Both the position numbers and the translations under genes were made by a program. The notes beneath the pieces are model-generated. The model did not search any database. It was not told the DNA's origin and saw only the letters and a program-made list of their open reading frames with translations. A stretch of DNA of 6,716 nt, from contig JAHEKA010000127.1 in assembly GCA_024638585.1 (NCBI GenBank), positions 1-6,716 of the forward strand, in the 5' to 3' direction. This DNA comes from Rhodospirillales bacterium. Lineage in GTDB: Bacteria > Pseudomonadota > Alphaproteobacteria > SMXQ01. Positions 5,918-6,716 of the stretch are shown piece after piece; the stretch's first letter is position 1, and the number at the start of each line of letters is the position of its first letter.

Positions 5918-6619
5918 TTGCTGGTCCTTGCGATTGCGATCATCGCATTGGTGATCACTCAGTTCGGCCAATATCTTTCGCTTGATTACCTGGCAACCAA
6001 AGAATCTGAGCTCCGTCAGTTTCAAAGCGACCACCCCGTTTTGATCTATGGTCTCGCGTTTGTGCTGTATGTGGTGGTGACGGGCTTGTCGCTTCCCGGA
6101 GCGGCGGCGCTGACCCTTGTCTATGGTTGGTATTTCGGGTTCCTGCCATCCGTTCTGATCGTCAGCTTTGCATCAACCGCTGGCGCGACCGTCGCCTTCC
6201 TGGCCAGCCGCTACCTATTGCGTGATGCCGTGCAGTCGAAATTTGGCAGTCGGCTCGAATTGTTCAACGATCATTTGGAGAGTGAGGGCGCGTTCTACCT
6301 GTTCACGCTTCGGCTAATTCCTCTTGTTCCCTTCTTCGTGATCAACTTGGTGATGGGATTGACTCCGGTAAAGGCCAGGACGTTTTGGTGGGTCAGCCAG
6401 GCAGGAATGTTTCCGGGCACGCTGGTTTATGTCTACGCAGGATCGCGCGTCCCGAATCTGACGGAACTTGCCGAAAAAGGTGCGGCGGCGGTGCTCACCC
6501 CATCACAACTGCTGCAGCTCACCTTTGCATTTGCGTTGTTAGGGATCTTTCCGCTTGTCGCGAAACACGCTCTCGCATTCTTCCAATCATCCAAACGCGA
6601 CAACGCGATGGAGCCCTAG
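5918..6619 (+). CDS. TVP38/TMEM64 family (VTT domain) membrane protein, start codon lost or unclear
   Basis: An integral inner-membrane protein of the TVP38/TMEM64/DedA-like superfamily, whose eukaryotic relatives include lipid scramblases; bacterial roles are poorly defined. Counting from the TTG at 5918, hydrophobic segments lie at about 2-17, 41-59, 62-99, 126-147, 157-175 and 198-222. The signature LRLIPLVPFFVINLVMG spans 131-147, and GMFPGTLVYVYAG 163-175, typical of the VTT domain. TTG 5918 is the first possible start, but it lacks a Shine-Dalgarno and falls at the edge of the first membrane helix. The frame is open further upstream and encodes about 18 likely native residues back to about 5861 without ATG, GTG or TTG. 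The original start was therefore probably removed at the junction. GC content is near 50% in sampled blocks. It ends 6 bases before a flavoprotein gene, its usual partner. Confidence 0.85.
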   Translation: MLVLAIAIIALVITQFGQYLSLDYLATKESELRQFQSDHPVLIYGLAFVLYVVVTGLSLPGAAALTLVYGWYFGFLPSVLIVSFASTAGATVAFLASRYLLRDAVQSKFGSRLELFNDHLESEGAFYLFTLRLIPLVPFFVINLVMGLTPVKARTFWWVSQAGMFPGTLVYVYAGSRVPNLTELAEKGAAAVLTPSQLLQLTFAFALLGIFPLVAKHALAFFQSSKRDNAMEP

Positions 6620-6625
6620 TCCACC

Positions 6626-6716
6626 ATGTCACAACTCATCCAACTTCAGCCCTACGATCAATTCAACCAGGAACTGGAATCGCATGTGCATCCGCCGGAC
6701 TGGGTCAATCCGACTC
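6626..6716 (+). CDS. N-terminus of a mercuric-reductase-like FAD-dependent disulfide oxidoreductase (partial)
   Basis: Thirty codons are visible, cut by the right edge of the window. The peptide contains YDQFNQELESHVHPPDWVN. The HPPDW(V/Q)NP element is one I recognise from the N-terminus of proteins annotated as mercuric reductase or dihydrolipoamide dehydrogenase-like, just before their GxGxxG FAD-binding motif; that motif would lie beyond the edge. The gene starts 6 bases after the stop of the TVP38-like gene, with GGAG (6610-6613) 12 bases before the ATG, implying one operon. TVP38-like and MerA-like genes are commonly adjacent or fused. True mercury reduction is not implied, because the MerA cysteines cannot be seen. 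Confidence 0.6.
   Translation, partial: MSQLIQLQPYDQFNQELESHVHPPDWVNPT

Noticed and set aside
5862..5954. ATG at 5862 as the start of the TVP38-like gene
   Set aside because: It is in a third frame and reaches a stop after about 30 codons, before any membrane segment of the real protein.
5800..5960. Simple sequencing frameshift as the cause of the short dehydrogenase
   Set aside because: Shifting frame after 5856 does not recover dehydrogenase homology; it reads directly into the TVP38-like protein, so the downstream sequence is unrelated.
1..6716. Search for CRISPR arrays, tRNA or rRNA genes, transposases, phage genes or a novel defence system
   Set aside because: No regularly spaced repeats, RNA gene hallmarks or mobile-element proteins were seen; nearly all of the sequence is accounted for by recognisable metabolic and envelope genes.

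Overview
The window looks like chromosomal DNA of a Gram-negative, GC-rich proteobacterium; an alphaproteobacterium is a reasonable guess but not proven. The Gram-negative call rests on an outer-membrane lipid A deacylase-like barrel (LpxR family). Sampled 60-base blocks in the left and centre are about 60-68% GC. The genes are mostly soluble catabolic enzymes: an amidohydrolase, a short-chain dehydrogenase, two TauD/TfdA dioxygenases and a beta-hydroxyacid dehydrogenase-like protein. Such mixes are common in accessory catabolic regions, but no single pathway can be read from this set.

Layout: 2-1285 (+) is an amidohydrolase cut by the left edge. It converges on an SDR oxidoreductase at 1344-2174 (-), with a candidate hairpin between them. 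The SDR is divergent from an LpxR-like outer-membrane protein at 2269-3279 (+). That gene converges, with only 12 bases between stop codons, on a two-gene minus-strand operon of tandem dioxygenase paralogues. The first gene is 4196-5080 and the second 3292-4176; both are exactly 294 codons plus stop. A near-consensus sigma70 promoter (TTGACC, 17 bases, TATTAT; 5120-5148) faces this operon. Divergent from it is a 3-hydroxyisobutyrate dehydrogenase-like gene at 5251-5865 (+), preceded by a strong Shine-Dalgarno sequence.

The most notable point is at about 5850-5866. The dehydrogenase stops about 85-90 residues short of normal. Within a few bases, in another frame, the N-terminal region of a TVP38/TMEM64 membrane protein begins without its own start codon. 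Downstream the sampled GC content falls to about 50%. The TVP38 gene (to 6619) is followed after 6 bases by the first 30 codons of a mercuric-reductase-like flavoprotein, a pairing known in many genomes. The junction is therefore best read as a recombination or deletion breakpoint, or an assembly chimera, between two unrelated loci.

I see no rRNA, tRNA, CRISPR array, insertion sequence or recognisable new defence or mobile system. No gene-free stretch exceeds about 170 bases. The amidohydrolase, SDR and dioxygenases could act on related organic substrates, but that link is inferred only from proximity.
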